Positions 5,252 through 5,311 of a DNA stretch of 5,311 nt are shown here, one piece after another. The stretch is taken from the NCBI GenBank assembly GCA_031254385.1, contig JAIRUO010000050.1, positions 1 to 5,311 on the forward strand, written 5' to 3'. The stretch's first letter is position 1. Each line of letters starts with the position of its first letter. Under the pieces are notes generated by a model that did no database searches, was not told where the DNA came from, and worked only from the letters and a program-made list of their open reading frames with translations. The translations under genes were made by a program, and so were the position numbers. This DNA is from Treponema sp. Its GTDB lineage: Bacteria; Spirochaetota; Spirochaetia; Treponematales; Breznakiellaceae.

Positions 5252-5311
5252 ATGAAAGAGAAGATTCATCCCAAATATGAATTGACCAAAATAAGCTGTG
5301 CCTGCGGCAAC
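5252..5311 (+). CDS. rpmE: 50S ribosomal protein L31, N-terminal fragment
   Basis: Only the first 20 codons are present; the gene continues past the window. The peptide MKEKIHPKYELTKISCACGN is the classic start of L31, with IHPKY and the first half of the zinc-binding site, C16 and C18, spaced as in E. coli. This identifies the zinc-containing (C+) form rather than the Cys-lacking paralogue used in zinc shortage. L31 sits on the 50S central protuberance and helps bridge the two subunits. Rho followed by rpmE is a gene pair seen in many bacteria. Expression may be controlled by the hairpin leader at 5172-5230. Confidence 0.95.
   Translation, partial: MKEKIHPKYELTKISCACGN

Overview
The window looks like the chromosome of a spirochaete, probably a Treponema-type organism. 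This rests on gene content and order (HU-like protein, lnt, then rho and rpmE, with a bactofilin and a standalone PncC/CinA amidase between), moderate GC and compact spacing. I recall a similar HU, lnt, rho, rpmE neighbourhood in Treponema, but I could not check it, so genus is an inference. All genes are on the + strand. No stretch over 100 bases lacks a candidate coding frame, and I see no intrinsic terminator with a U-tract.

Layout: (1) 1-134 is the 3' end of an HU/IHF-family DNA-binding protein, in a frame that runs 53 bases into the next gene. (2) 82-1866 is lnt, apolipoprotein N-acyltransferase. Its coding sequence carries an in-frame palindromic repeat (730-796) in the loop between the membrane core and the nitrilase domain. 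(3) A good sigma70-type promoter with an extended -10 lies in the 3' end of lnt and should drive a tight three-gene cluster: a receiver-only response regulator with a coiled-coil tail (1900-2589), a bactofilin (2590-3009) and a PncC-type NMN amidase (3002-3481). These genes abut or overlap. (4) The 89-base gap before rho is filled by a 28-codon open frame that starts on the pncC stop (TAATG) and ends three bases before rho. It contains a clear hairpin. (5) 3571-5172 is rho, complete, with a roughly 110-residue disordered N-terminal extension that opens with an AT-hook-like motif. (6) A three-tier imperfect hairpin sits between the rho stop and the ribosome-binding site of rpmE (5172-5230), followed by the first 20 codons of rpmE (ribosomal protein L31).

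Functionally the region mixes envelope and cell-shape genes (Lnt, bactofilin, possibly the response regulator) with information-processing genes (HU, Rho, L31) and NAD salvage (PncC). The genes themselves are mostly familiar. The less ordinary signals are the structured RNA before rpmE, the small leader frame and hairpin before rho, the repeat domesticated into lnt, the response regulator/bactofilin pairing, and the Rho extension. I see no convincing evidence for an entirely new multi-gene system.
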